The notes beneath the pieces were generated by a model, which was given only the letters and a program-made list of their open reading frames with translations, was not told the DNA's origin and searched no databases. DNA of 6,707 nucleotides from Oscillospiraceae bacterium (GTDB lineage Bacteria; Bacillota; Clostridia; Oscillospirales; Oscillospiraceae). The stretch's first letter is position 1; every line of letters starts with the position of its first letter. The DNA lies in assembly GCA_031280325.1 (NCBI GenBank), contig JAITGW010000001.1, positions 1 to 6,707 of the forward strand, in the 5' to 3' direction. A program made the position numbers and the translations under genes. This document shows positions 5,868-6,707 of the stretch, piece by piece.

Positions 5868-5896
5868 AATCTATTCGTGCGGTTCCGGGAATATAC
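5868..5896 (-). promoter_or_regulatory. Candidate sporulation-sigma (sigma-F/G type) promoter for spoIIP
   Basis: On the minus strand GTATA (5892-5896), a 15-base spacer and GAATAGATT (5868-5876) fit the forespore pattern GTATA / GGNNANANT with one mismatch in the key positions. It lies about 50 bases before the start codon. A sigma-E site would be expected from function, but I see no convincing one, so this is tentative. Confidence 0.35.
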
Positions 5897-5899
5897 CGC

Positions 5900-5928
5900 T
5901 TGACATGAGACTGTTATTGCGATACCAT
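5900..5928 (+). promoter_or_regulatory. Housekeeping promoter of the TSCPD-aroB operon
   Basis: A perfect TTGACA (5900-5905), a 17-base spacer and TACCAT (5923-5928, four of six consensus bases). The start codon is 39 bases after the -10 box. The region is AT-richer than its surroundings and is shared with the divergent spoIIP gene. Confidence 0.7.
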
Positions 5929-5967
5929 ATACATTAAATTTGCATACAATTATGGAAGAGGTCTGCG

Positions 5968-6707
<740 letters not shown>

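Overview
The window looks like a chromosomal segment of a moderately GC-rich, spore-forming member of the Clostridia. Three things point there: a stage II sporulation protein P gene, a complete SCIFF ranthipeptide locus (SCIFF is a hallmark peptide of Clostridia), and purine-rich ribosome binding sites with tightly packed or overlapping genes. The species cannot be named from the sequence alone.

Layout. (1) 1-2398, plus strand: the 3' part of a znuABC-type metal uptake operon, with the C-terminus of the substrate-binding protein, a complete ATPase and a nine-helix ABC-3 permease. The permease frame has no stop codon. It runs through an A7 tract straight into a small lipoprotein that has its own ribosome binding site, start codon and lipobox. 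(2) 2399-2630: intergenic, holding weak terminator-like hairpins and then a near-consensus housekeeping promoter. (3) 2631-4523, plus strand: a 48-residue SCIFF precursor (scfA), a strong intrinsic terminator that probably acts as an attenuator, a 109-residue three-helix membrane protein of unknown function, and the radical SAM/SPASM SCIFF maturase (scfB), which overlaps the membrane gene by ATGA. (4) 4524-4617: convergent intergenic region with a good terminator. (5) 4618-5817, minus strand: spoIIP. (6) 5818-5967: divergent promoter region. (7) 5968-6707, plus strand: a small TSCPD-domain protein whose stop overlaps (ATGA) the start of aroB, which runs off the window.

How the genes work together. 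The first operon should import zinc or a related divalent metal, and the lipoprotein resembles the Cys-Cys-containing DUF1980-type domains. The central locus makes a ribosomally synthesised peptide that the radical SAM enzyme should cross-link with a thioether. Promoter, precursor, terminator and enzyme are ordered so that the precursor can be made in excess over the enzyme. SpoIIP (engulfment peptidoglycan hydrolase) and AroB (shikimate pathway) are ordinary chromosomal genes.

Most unusual points. The SCIFF core departs from the family pattern exactly at the cross-link site: Asn36 and Ser37 replace the usual Cys36 and Thr37, and an extra Cys13 sits in the leader. Serine has no gamma carbon, so the canonical gamma-thioether cannot form at residue 37. 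The second point is the permease-lipoprotein in-frame fusion across a seven-A run, where loss of a single A would restore two ordinary genes joined by an ATGA overlap.
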